DNA of 5,839 nucleotides from Burkholderiales bacterium (GCA_011390055.1 JAABTC010000125.1:1-5839); one strand, 5' to 3'; positions 1-5,839 are shown, counted from the stretch's first letter. Notes: generated by a model not told the origin, from the sequence alone. Translations and numbers: made by a program.

Positions 1-1
1 C

Positions 2-535
2 ACACAGGCGGCCTACGTGATCGGCCTCGGCCTGCAGGACGCCTTGCGCCACTGCGTCCCCGATCTGGCCGCGGACCAGTACCCGGCCCTGGGCCTGCGC
101 TACCGCCACCACTACTTCGCGCGCCAGCACGAGCTGTCGATGTTCGACGGCACGCTGGCGATGCTGCAGGCGCTGAAGGCGCGTGGCCATGCGCTGGCGG
201 TGGCCACCGGCAAGGGCCGCCGCGGCCTGGACGAAGCGCTGGCGCATGCCCAACTGCGCGGCCTCTTCGATGCCACCCGCACCGCCGACGAGACCGCCTC
301 CAAGCCCGATCCGCGCATGCTCAACGAGCTGATGGGCGAGCTCGGCGTGGCGCCGACCCGCACCTTGATGATCGGCGACACCACGCACGACCTGCTGCTG
401 GCGCGCAACGCCGGCACGCCGCGCGTGGCGGTGAGCTACGGCGCGCACGAACCCGAGGCCTTCGCGGCCTACACGCCGCTCGCGGTGGCGCACTCGACGC
501 GCGAGTTGCACGACTGGCTGCTGGCGCATGGCTGA
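2..535 (+). CDS. HAD-family hydrolase, phosphoglycolate phosphatase-like (5' end missing)
   Basis: This is the C-terminal 177 residues of a haloacid dehalogenase superfamily phosphatase; the reading frame is open from base 2, so the start and the nucleophile motif (DxDGT) lie upstream of the window. Visible motifs are motif II with Thr69 in VATGK, the motif III lysine Lys101 in SKPDP, and motif IV IGDTTHD with acidic residues Asp126 and Asp130 that would bind Mg2+. The preceding helical segment fits the cap domain of subfamily IA. The family hydrolyses small phosphate esters in the cytoplasm; similarity to Gph suggests phosphoglycolate or a related sugar phosphate, but the substrate cannot be read from this fragment. 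In Burkholderiales such a gene often follows rluC, from recalled gene order only. Its last 8 bases overlap the start of the Rieske gene, suggesting coupled translation. Confidence 0.86.
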   Translation, partial: TQAAYVIGLGLQDALRHCVPDLAADQYPALGLRYRHHYFARQHELSMFDGTLAMLQALKARGHALAVATGKGRRGLDEALAHAQLRGLFDATRTADETASKPDPRMLNELMGELGVAPTRTLMIGDTTHDLLLARNAGTPRVAVSYGAHEPEAFAAYTPLAVAHSTRELHDWLLAHG

Positions 536-956
536 TGCAGACCCGCGCGCCGATGCGCAAGCCCTGTGCCGCGCCGACGAGCTGGTCGAGCGCGGCAAGG
601 CGGTCGTCTTCGACGTCGTGCTGTGGCGCCAGCCGGCCCGCGCCTTCGCATTGCGCTTCGACGGCCGGGTGGTGGCCTACATCAACCGCTGCGCCCATGT
701 GCCGACCGAGATGGACTGGCAGCCCGGTGAATTCCTCGATGCCGACAAGCGCTACATCATCTGCTCGATCCATGGGGCCACCTACGAGCCGGCCAGCGGC
801 CGTTGCGTCGCTGGCCCTTGCCCGCGCGGCCGGCTGATGCCCGTCGAAGTGAGCGAGCAGGGTGGTGAGGTGTCTTGGTATCCTTCCCGCGACATTGCAC
901 CGCTGTCGTTCGACGACGACGGTGCGCCCTTTGCAAGCCGAGTGCCCGCAGCATGA
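528..956 (+). CDS. Small Rieske [2Fe-2S] domain protein
   Basis: A 142-residue soluble protein consisting almost entirely of one Rieske domain. The cluster ligands are visible as Cys55-x-His57 (RCAH) and Cys79-x-x-His82 (CSIHG), the two-Cys/two-His pattern of Rieske centres. There is no signal peptide, membrane segment or oxygenase catalytic domain, so it is likely a cytoplasmic ferredoxin-like electron carrier; its partner is unknown. The 21 residues between His57 and Cys79 exceed the roughly 15-17 usual in Rieske ferredoxins. Two further cysteines, Cys93 and Cys98, sit in a GPCP-containing segment after the second motif. The ATG at 528 was chosen because it lies inside the end of the HAD gene; no clear Shine-Dalgarno precedes it, so re-initiation is plausible. 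The stop shares bases with the next start (ATGA). The domain call is firm; the cellular role is not known. Confidence 0.9.
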   Translation: MADADPRADAQALCRADELVERGKAVVFDVVLWRQPARAFALRFDGRVVAYINRCAHVPTEMDWQPGEFLDADKRYIICSIHGATYEPASGRCVAGPCPRGRLMPVEVSEQGGEVSWYPSRDIAPLSFDDDGAPFASRVPAA

Positions 957-1969
957 CCACCCCCCACGAGCCGCCATTCCAGGCCACCCAACCGCCTCCG
1001 ACGCCCGCACCGTCGCCCGCCGCCGCGGCGGCGCCGCTGTCGCTCGCCGCGGGTCATGAATCGACGCTGGAACAGCTCGGGCGCGTCCTGCTGGCCGAGC
1101 GGCGCACCGAACGCCGCTGGCGCATCTTCTTCCGGCTGGCCTGGATGGGCATCGTGCTGGCGCTGATGTGGGCCCTGCTCGTGGCGCGCAACAACGTCAC
1201 CGCGCCGAGCGGCCCGCACACCGCGCTGGTCGAGGTGCGCGGCGAGATCGCTTCGGAAAGCGAAGCCAATGCCGAGGACCTGGTGTCCGCGCTGAAGAGC
1301 GCTTTCGAAGACTCCAGCGCGCAGGCTGTCGTGCTGCGCATCAACTCACCCGGCGGCAGCCCGGTGCAGGCCGGCATCGTCAACGACGAAATCCGCCGAC
1401 TCAAGGCCTTGCACAAGAAGAAGGTGTATGCCGTGGTCGAGGAAATGTGCGCCTCGGGTGCTTACTACATCGCCGTGGCCGCCGACGAGATCTACGTCGA
1501 CAAGGCCAGCATCGTCGGCTCGATCGGTGTCTTGATGGACGGCTTCGGCTTCACCGGCACGTTGGACAAGCTGGGCGTCGAGAGGCGCCTGCTGACCGCC
1601 GGCGACAACAAGGGCATGCTCGACCCGTTCTCGCCGCAGGACCCGAAGCAGGTGGCCCTGGCCCAGGCGATGATCGACCAGATCCACCAGCAGTTCATCA
1701 AGGTCGTCAAAGAGGGCCGTGGCACGCGCCTGAAGGAAACCCCCGACACCTTCTCGGGCCTGTTCTGGAACGGCGAAGAGGCCGTGCGCCAGGGCCTGGT
1801 CGACCGCATCGGCAACCTCGATTACGTGGCCCGCGAAGTCGTCAAGGCCGAGGAAATCATCGACTACACACCGCACGACAACGTGGCCGAACGCCTGGCC
1901 AAGCGCTTCGGCGCGTCGATCGGTCAGGGCGCCGTGAAGGCGCTGCGCGAGTTGTCGCCGCTGCGTTGA
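953..1969 (+). CDS. S49 family serine peptidase, membrane-anchored SppA-like
   Basis: A 338-residue single-domain member of the SppA/SohB (S49) peptidases, which degrade signal-peptide remnants and other membrane polypeptides with a Ser/Lys dyad. Residues 1-56 are a Pro/Ala-rich then charged segment, residues 57-78 a hydrophobic membrane anchor preceded by arginines (N-in predicted), and about 90-300 the protease fold. NSPGGS (131-136) resembles the oxyanion region. Ser168 in CASGAYY is the likely nucleophile and Lys220 in GDNKGML the likely base; the 52-residue spacing equals that between Ser147 and Lys199 of Bacillus SppA as I recall it. At 338 residues it matches the short bacterial form, not the 618-residue double-domain E. 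coli SppA. The frame is open to a TTG at 875, but the ATG at 953 is preferred because it forms an ATGA overlap with the Rieske gene. Its stop overlaps the psd start (TGATG). Confidence 0.93.
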   Translation: MTTPHEPPFQATQPPPTPAPSPAAAAAPLSLAAGHESTLEQLGRVLLAERRTERRWRIFFRLAWMGIVLALMWALLVARNNVTAPSGPHTALVEVRGEIASESEANAEDLVSALKSAFEDSSAQAVVLRINSPGGSPVQAGIVNDEIRRLKALHKKKVYAVVEEMCASGAYYIAVAADEIYVDKASIVGSIGVLMDGFGFTGTLDKLGVERRLLTAGDNKGMLDPFSPQDPKQVALAQAMIDQIHQQFIKVVKEGRGTRLKETPDTFSGLFWNGEEAVRQGLVDRIGNLDYVAREVVKAEEIIDYTPHDNVAERLAKRFGASIGQGAVKALRELSPLR

Positions 1970-2892
1970 TGGCGCCGACCTCCGAGGAGGGCGGGCCTGG
2001 AGCGGCCGAGCGTTGGGCCGTCGCTCCTCAGTACCTGATGCCCAAGCAGGCGATGACGGCGTTCGCCGGCGTCGTCGCCAACTGGCGCGGCGGCGCCCGC
2101 ACCACCGAGATCATCCGGCGCTTCGTCGCGAAGTACGGTGTCGACATGGGCGAGGCGGCCGAGCCCGACATCACCCGCTACGCCAGCTTCAATGACTTCT
2201 TCACCCGCGCCCTCAAGCCCGGCGTGCGGCCGCTGGCGCCGAGTGCGCTGGTGAGCCCGGTGGACGGCGCGGTGAGCCAGTGCGGTGCGATTGCAGGCGA
2301 TGCTGGCGACCAGATCTTCCAGGCCAAGGGCCATCGCTACAGCACCACGGCCCTGGTGGGCGGGGACGCCGGCCTGGCCGCGCCGTTCGCCGGCGGGCAT
2401 TTCGCCACGCTGTACTTGAGCCCGAAGGATTACCACCGCATCCACATGCCGTGCGCCGGGCGCTTGACGCGGATGGTGCACGTGCCAGGGGATCTGTTCT
2501 CCGTCAACCCGGTCACGGCGCGCGGCGTGCCGGGCCTCTTTGCCCGCAACGAGCGCGTGGTCTGCGCCTTCGAAGGCGAGGCCGGGCCATGGATTCTGGT
2601 GCTGGTGGGCGCCACCATCGTCGGCAGCATGGCCACCGTGTGGCACGGCGTCGTGAATCCGCCGCGTACCGGCCGCCTGCGCGAGTGGCGCTACGAGCGC
2701 GCTTCGGAGCGGGTGGTGTTGGCGCAGGGCGAAGAGATGGGCCGCTTCCTGCTGGGCTCGACCGTGGTGATGTTGTTCCCGCCCGGGCCGCTGCGCTTCA
2801 ACCCCGCGTGGAAGCCAGGGTCACCGATCCGCCTGGGTGAATCGATGGCCACGCGGGACGAGGCTCAGGCTGCGGGAATGCGCAGCAGCTGA
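1969..2892 (+). CDS. psd: Phosphatidylserine decarboxylase proenzyme (Psd, proteobacterial long type)
   Basis: Converts phosphatidylserine to phosphatidylethanolamine and CO2 at the inner membrane, the last step in making this phospholipid. The 307-residue proenzyme cleaves itself at LGST: Ser264 (LGST at 262-265) becomes the pyruvoyl group of the small alpha chain. The triad corresponding to E. coli Asp90, His147 and Ser254 is visible as Asp99 (SPVDGAV), His156 (DYHRIHMP) and Ser264. Other near-identical blocks are FNDFFTR, PGDLFSVN, LFARNERVVC and LVGATIVGSMATVW. The ATG at 1969 overlaps the peptidase stop; Met24 is a weaker alternative, because the QYLMPK block that aligns near residue 12 of E. 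coli Psd would then be cut. No ribosome site is visible, consistent with coupling. The C-terminal tail after LGES is not conserved, and its final 28 coding bases overlap the convergent BON-LysM gene. Confidence 0.96.
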   Translation: MAPTSEEGGPGAAERWAVAPQYLMPKQAMTAFAGVVANWRGGARTTEIIRRFVAKYGVDMGEAAEPDITRYASFNDFFTRALKPGVRPLAPSALVSPVDGAVSQCGAIAGDAGDQIFQAKGHRYSTTALVGGDAGLAAPFAGGHFATLYLSPKDYHRIHMPCAGRLTRMVHVPGDLFSVNPVTARGVPGLFARNERVVCAFEGEAGPWILVLVGATIVGSMATVWHGVVNPPRTGRLREWRYERASERVVLAQGEEMGRFLLGSTVVMLFPPGPLRFNPAWKPGSPIRLGESMATRDEAQAAGMRSS

Positions 2893-3365
2893 CCCGGGTA
2901 GATCTTGTCCGGGTGCGACAGCATCGGCTTGTTGGCTTCGAAGATCGCCGGGTACTTGTTCGCGTCGCCGTAGAACTTCTTCGCGATCTTCGACAGGTTG
3001 TCGCCGCTGACCACCGTGTGCCACTGCGACTCGGGTTCGGGCGTGGTGACCACCAGCATGTCGTTGACCGAAGCCACGCCCGCCACGTTGCCGCAGCACA
3101 GCAGCACCTTCTCCTTGGTGGCCTGGTCGGGCACCGTGCCCGCGACCGTGACCGCACCGCTGTTGGCATCGAACTGGATGTCCAGTGCGCTGACCGACAA
3201 GCCCTGCGTGTGGATGTATTTCTCGATCGCTTCGCCGGCCGCAGCGCTCATGGCCGCCACGTTTTCCGGCGTCGGCGCTGCCTTGACCGCCTCTTGCGCG
3301 GCCTTGGCCTGCCCGATCCCGAACAGTTTTTCGCCCGCATCCTTGATGAACGACATCAGCCCCAT
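2865..3365 (-). CDS. kbp: BON-LysM protein, Kbp/YgaU potassium-binding family
   Basis: A 166-residue cytoplasmic protein. The N-terminal MGLMSFIKDAGEKLFG closely matches the start of E. coli Kbp (YgaU, 149 residues), followed by an Ala-rich linker (17-43) longer than in E. coli, a BON domain (about 44-107) and a C-terminal LysM domain (about 115-164) ending in KIYPGQLLRIP. E. coli Kbp binds K+ and helps cells at high external potassium; that role is transferred from the family. There is no signal peptide, so despite LysM it should act in the cytoplasm. The frame is open to a GTG at 3431, but the ATG at 3365 gives the family's N-terminus and has a GGAG six bases upstream. Cys90-Cys91 sit in the BON domain where recalled E. 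coli Kbp has Ala-Val. It is divergent from glgC, and its 3' end overlaps that of psd. Confidence 0.94.
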   Translation of the reverse strand: MGLMSFIKDAGEKLFGIGQAKAAQEAVKAAPTPENVAAMSAAAGEAIEKYIHTQGLSVSALDIQFDANSGAVTVAGTVPDQATKEKVLLCCGNVAGVASVNDMLVVTTPEPESQWHTVVSGDNLSKIAKKFYGDANKYPAIFEANKPMLSHPDKIYPGQLLRIPAA

Positions 3366-3371
3366 GGTGGA

Positions 3372-3375
3372 CTCC
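3372..3375 (-). promoter_or_regulatory. Ribosome binding site of kbp
   Basis: GGAG on the minus strand, with six bases (TCCACC) between it and the ATG at 3365. It decides the start in favour of the ATG that also gives the conserved MGLMSF N-terminus, over the GTG at 3431. Confidence 0.75.
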
Positions 3376-3440
3376 AGAAATGAAATTGAGAGGAAGATGA
3401 TCCTAGCCGGTGAACTACCGATTCCGCTCACAAAAGGCTG

Positions 3441-3457
3441 TCGCAGAATGTTCGCAG
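3441..3457 (+). repeat. Short direct repeat TCGCAG, about one helical turn apart
   Basis: TCGCAG at 3441-3446 recurs at 3452-3457, an 11-base period, inside the divergent kbp/glgC control region and upstream of the glgC ribosome site. Same-face spacing could suit a dimeric regulator, but the six-base unit is short enough to be chance in DNA of this composition. Confidence 0.3.
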
Positions 3458-3475
3458 GCGCACCGACCGCCTGTT

Positions 3476-3479
3476 GGAG
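3476..3479 (+). promoter_or_regulatory. Ribosome binding site of glgC
   Basis: GGAG with an eight-base spacer to the ATG at 3488. It supports that start over the GTG at 3410, which would add 26 residues with no counterpart in known GlgC proteins. Confidence 0.75.
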
Positions 3480-3487
3480 CTGATGTT

Positions 3488-4765
3488 ATGGAACGACGCA
3501 ACCCGAGTGCCACCAGCCTGCAGCCGCACCAGCTGGTTCGACGAACCGTGGCGCTCGTGCTCGCGGGTGGGCGCGGCTCGCGCCTGAAGCAACTCACCGA
3601 CAAGCGCGCCAAGCCGGCGGTGTACTTCGGCGGCAAGTTCCGCATCGTCGATTTCGCGCTGTCCAACTGCGTCAACTCGGGCATCCGCCGCATCGGCGTG
3701 GTCACGCAGTACAAGAGCCATTCGCTGTTGCGCCACATCCAGCGCGGCTGGAGTTTCCTGCGTGCCGAGATGAACGAGACGGTCGACCTGATGCCGGCGC
3801 AGCAGCGCGTCAACGAAGAGCACTGGTACCGCGGCACCGCCGACGCGGTCTACCAGAACCTGGACATCGTCGAATCCACGCACCCCGAGTACATCGTCGT
3901 GCTGGCTGGCGACCACGTCTACAAGATGGACTACTCGCTGATGCTCGAGGACCACGTGCTGCACGGTTCGGGCTGCACGGTGGGGTGCATCGAGGTGGCG
4001 CGCGAGGAGGCGCGCGCTTTCGGGGTGATGGCGATCGACACCGAACGCCGAATCACGAGCTTCGTCGAGAAGCCAGCCGACCCGCCGCCGATGCCGGACA
4101 ACCCGGCGCTTTCGCTGGCCAGCATGGGCATCTACGTCTTCGATGCCGCCTACCTGTACCAGCTGCTCGAAGAAGACCTCGCCAACCCGGCGTCGAGCCA
4201 TGACTTCGGCAAGGACGTGATCCCGCGCGCCGTGAGCCAGGGGCGCGCGCTGGCGCATCCGTTCAGCATGAGCTGCATCGTCAACCCGAACGGCGCGCCG
4301 CCGTACTGGCGCGACGTCGGCACCATCGATGCGTTCTGGGAGGCCAACCTCGACCTGGCCTCGATCGACCCTGAGCTCGACATCTACGACACCGAGTGGC
4401 CGATCTGGACCCACCAGCGCCAGCTGCCGCCGGCCAAGTTCATCCCCAACCACGACGGGTCGCACGGCGTGGCCGTCAACACCATCGTCTCGGGCGGCTG
4501 CATCGTCAGCGGATCGCAGATCACCAGTGCGGTCTTCTTCTCCAACGTGCGCGTGCATTCCTACTGCACCATCGACCAGGCCGTGGTGCTTCCGGGTGTC
4601 ACGATCGCAAGGCACTGCCGCCTGCGCAAGGTCGTGCTCGACCGCGGCTGCAAACTGCCCGAAGGCCTGGTGGTCGGCGAAGATGCCGTGCTGGATGCCG
4701 CGCGCTTCGAGCGCAGCGAAGGCGGCGTCGTGCTGATCACGCGCGACATGCTCGCGCGGCTGTGA
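3488..4765 (+). CDS. glgC: Glucose-1-phosphate adenylyltransferase (ADP-glucose pyrophosphorylase)
   Basis: Makes ADP-glucose and pyrophosphate from ATP and glucose-1-phosphate, the committed and normally allosterically controlled step of bacterial glycogen synthesis. The 425-residue cytoplasmic protein has an N-terminal nucleotidyltransferase domain with LAGGRGSRL (25-33) and a C-terminal left-handed beta-helix (from about 315). Residues known from E. coli GlgC fall at the same numbers: Arg32 (catalytic), Lys39 (fructose-1,6-bisphosphate site), Tyr114 (ATP analogue site), Asp142 (catalytic, AGDH), Lys195 (glucose-1-phosphate, FVEKP), Pro295, and Gly336, whose change to Asp deregulates the E. 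coli enzyme. Length is close to the E. coli 431. This predicts a classic FBP-activated, AMP-inhibited homotetramer, an inference from conservation. The ATG at 3488 has a GGAG eight bases upstream. Its stop overlaps the glgA GTG, so the two are probably translated together. Confidence 0.97.
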   Translation: MERRNPSATSLQPHQLVRRTVALVLAGGRGSRLKQLTDKRAKPAVYFGGKFRIVDFALSNCVNSGIRRIGVVTQYKSHSLLRHIQRGWSFLRAEMNETVDLMPAQQRVNEEHWYRGTADAVYQNLDIVESTHPEYIVVLAGDHVYKMDYSLMLEDHVLHGSGCTVGCIEVAREEARAFGVMAIDTERRITSFVEKPADPPPMPDNPALSLASMGIYVFDAAYLYQLLEEDLANPASSHDFGKDVIPRAVSQGRALAHPFSMSCIVNPNGAPPYWRDVGTIDAFWEANLDLASIDPELDIYDTEWPIWTHQRQLPPAKFIPNHDGSHGVAVNTIVSGGCIVSGSQITSAVFFSNVRVHSYCTIDQAVVLPGVTIARHCRLRKVVLDRGCKLPEGLVVGEDAVLDAARFERSEGGVVLITRDMLARL

Positions 4766-5839
4766 AGACCCCACGCGCCGCGCCGCGCGGCCACGCCGCG
4801 CTGCGCGTGCTGCAGGTCGGGGCCGAGGTCTTTCCGCTGTTGAAGACGGGCGGCCTGGCCGACGTGCTGGGCGCCCTGCCCGCCGCGTTGCGACGGGCCG
4901 GCGCCGACGCCCGGCTGCTGCTGCCCGGCTTCCCGGCGTTGACCGGCGCGCTGCGTGCACGTCGCACGGTCGGCGCGTTGCCGGCGCCCTGGGGCGGCGC
5001 GCCGGCGCAGCTGGTCGCGGGGACCTTCGATCTGCCGTCACTCGCCGGCGTGCCGATCTACCTGGTGTGCGACGACGCGCTGTATGCGCGCAGCGGCTCG
5101 CCCTACGCCGATGCGGCTGGCATGGCCTATGCCGACAACCACCGCCGCTTCGCGCTGCTGGGCCTGGCCGCGGGGCGCCTGGCGCACGGGCTCGACGCGC
5201 GGTGGCGCGCGCAGGTCGTGCACGCGCACGATTGGCATGCCGGGTTGGCGCCGGCCTACCTGGCGCTGGATCCTCCCGCCGGGGCACACCGCACGTCGAG
5301 TGTCTACACCGTGCACAACCTGGCGTTTCAAGGATTGTTCCCGCCCGCGTGTTTCGCCGAGCTGGGTCTGCCGGCCAGGGCCTTCGACGTGCAGGGGCTC
5401 GAGTTCCATGGCCAGCTTTCGTTCATGAAGGCGGGCCTGCACTATGCCGACCGCATCACGACCGTCAGCCCCACCTACGCGCGCGAGATCCAGCAGCCGG
5501 AACTGGGCGCCGGGCTCGACGGCCTGCTCGGCGAGCGCAGTGCGGTGTTGTCGGGCATCCTGAACGGGGTCGACCCTTCGGTCTGGAACCCGTCGACCGA
5601 CCAGGCGATCGCGCGCACCTACGACGCCGGGCGCATGGCGGGCAAGGCTGTCTGCAAGGCCGCGCTGCAACGCGAGTGCGGTCTGGCGGCGCAGACCGCT
5701 GCGCCGCTGTTCAGCGTGGTCAGCCGCCTGACCGAGCAGAAGGGCCTGCACTGGGTGGCCCAGGCGCTGCCGGCGATCGTCGAGCGCGGAGGGCAGCTGG
5801 TGGTGCTGGGCAGCGGCGACGCCTCGCTCGAAGCCGCCT
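4762..5839 (+). CDS. glgA: Glycogen synthase, ADP-glucose-dependent GT5 (3' end missing)
   Basis: Transfers glucose from ADP-glucose to the non-reducing end of a growing alpha-1,4-glucan, using the product of GlgC. The first 359 residues of an enzyme usually about 480 long are visible, with no interruption to the window edge. Motifs seen: Lys28 in KTGGLADV (ADP-glucose binding, E. coli Lys15), HAHDWH at 154-159, TVHNLAFQG with His185 (E. coli His161), ILNGVDPSVWNP near 266-277, and SRLTEQKGL with Arg322 and Lys327 (E. coli Arg300 and Lys305). Most of the C-terminal Rossmann domain, including the second conserved acidic motif, lies beyond the window. The start must be non-ATG, because the first in-frame ATG (5122) lies well inside the N-terminal domain. 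The GTG at 4762 overlaps the glgC stop as GTGA and is preferred; the GTG at 4807 would give an N-terminus closer to E. coli GlgA. Confidence 0.95.
   Translation, partial: MKTPRAAPRGHAALRVLQVGAEVFPLLKTGGLADVLGALPAALRRAGADARLLLPGFPALTGALRARRTVGALPAPWGGAPAQLVAGTFDLPSLAGVPIYLVCDDALYARSGSPYADAAGMAYADNHRRFALLGLAAGRLAHGLDARWRAQVVHAHDWHAGLAPAYLALDPPAGAHRTSSVYTVHNLAFQGLFPPACFAELGLPARAFDVQGLEFHGQLSFMKAGLHYADRITTVSPTYAREIQQPELGAGLDGLLGERSAVLSGILNGVDPSVWNPSTDQAIARTYDAGRMAGKAVCKAALQRECGLAAQTAAPLFSVVSRLTEQKGLHWVAQALPAIVERGGQLVVLGSGDASLEAA

Larger units (their letters stand above)
3366..3487. promoter_or_regulatory. Divergent intergenic control region between kbp and glgC
   Basis: These 122 bases separate two divergently transcribed genes and should hold both promoters, because each gene heads its own unit. 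I find no hexamer pair with good sigma-70 match and spacing on either strand. The best isolated element is TAGGAT on the minus strand (3400-3405), 35 bases from the kbp start, without a good -35. The region is visibly less GC-rich than the coding DNA around it, as expected for a promoter. Confidence 0.55.

Noticed and set aside
875..952. TTG start giving the S49 protease 26 more residues
   Set aside because: It would overlap the Rieske gene by over 80 bases, whereas the ATG at 953 makes a standard ATGA junction and begins a plausible N-terminus.
1346..1876. 176-codon minus-strand open frame under the S49 gene
   Set aside because: Lies wholly antisense to the conserved protease domain, with no ribosome site or recognised motif; a composition artefact.
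1168..1968. Upstream in-frame extension of psd by 267 codons
   Set aside because: The extension is an Arg/Gly-rich out-of-frame reading of the S49 gene; the Psd family begins close to the ATG at 1969.
1924..2646. 240-codon minus-strand open frame under psd
   Set aside because: Antisense to the conserved body of psd; His/Gly/Ala-rich translation without family resemblance.
3410..3431. GTGA...TCAC arms suggesting a CRP-type site
   Set aside because: The arms are 14 bases apart, not the six of a CRP site, and the flanking bases do not match.
3423..3433. Minus-strand TTGTGAGCGGA resembling one side of the lac operator
   Set aside because: The symmetrical second half is absent and nothing links a LacI-type regulator to this region; treated as a chance match.
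4765..4800. GC-rich run of repeated CGCGCCGCG-like sequence after glgC, considered as a terminator
   Set aside because: There is no T-tract and the bases are coding sequence of glgA read from its GTG start.
3428..5287. Very long open frame (619 codons) on the minus strand across glgC and glgA
   Set aside because: It is antisense to two unmistakable enzymes, its translation is Arg/Ala/His-rich low-complexity sequence with no recognisable motif, and long antisense frames are expected in DNA with strong G/C third-position bias.

Overview
The window is very GC-rich, densely packed chromosomal DNA with strong G/C third-position bias. The protein sequences and gene order resemble a betaproteobacterium of the Burkholderiales (Rubrivivax/Methylibium/Leptothrix-like). 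That placement is an inference from recalled gene neighbourhoods and was not tested by any search. There are no tRNA, rRNA, CRISPR, IS or phage signals, and no gene-free stretch exceeds about 125 bases.

Left block (1-2892, + strand): four genes joined by overlapping stop and start codons. They are the 3' part of a HAD-family phosphatase (phosphoglycolate-phosphatase-like), a small Rieske [2Fe-2S] protein, a membrane-anchored S49 (SppA-like) serine protease with its Ser/Lys dyad, and a proteobacterial-type phosphatidylserine decarboxylase (psd) with its Asp/His/Ser triad and LGST self-cleavage site. The junctions are an 8-base overlap, an ATGA and a TGATG, so the four are probably one transcript with coupled translation.

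Middle (2865-3365, - strand): a BON-LysM protein matching the Kbp/YgaU potassium-binding family. It is transcribed toward psd, and the two reading frames overlap tail to tail by 28 bases.

Right block (3488-5839, + strand): glgC (ADP-glucose pyrophosphorylase) followed by glgA (glycogen synthase) across a GTGA overlap. glgA starts with GTG and runs off the window. GlgC makes ADP-glucose and GlgA polymerises it into glycogen, so the pair forms the committed steps of glycogen synthesis. kbp and glgC are divergent and share a 122-base intergenic region that must hold both promoters.

Every gene belongs to a recognisable family and carries its key residues. I see no strong evidence of a previously undescribed system. 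The points worth a second look are architectural: the coupled run of functionally unrelated genes, psd next to a membrane protease, the convergent overlap, the shared divergent control region, and small sequence oddities in the Rieske and Kbp proteins.
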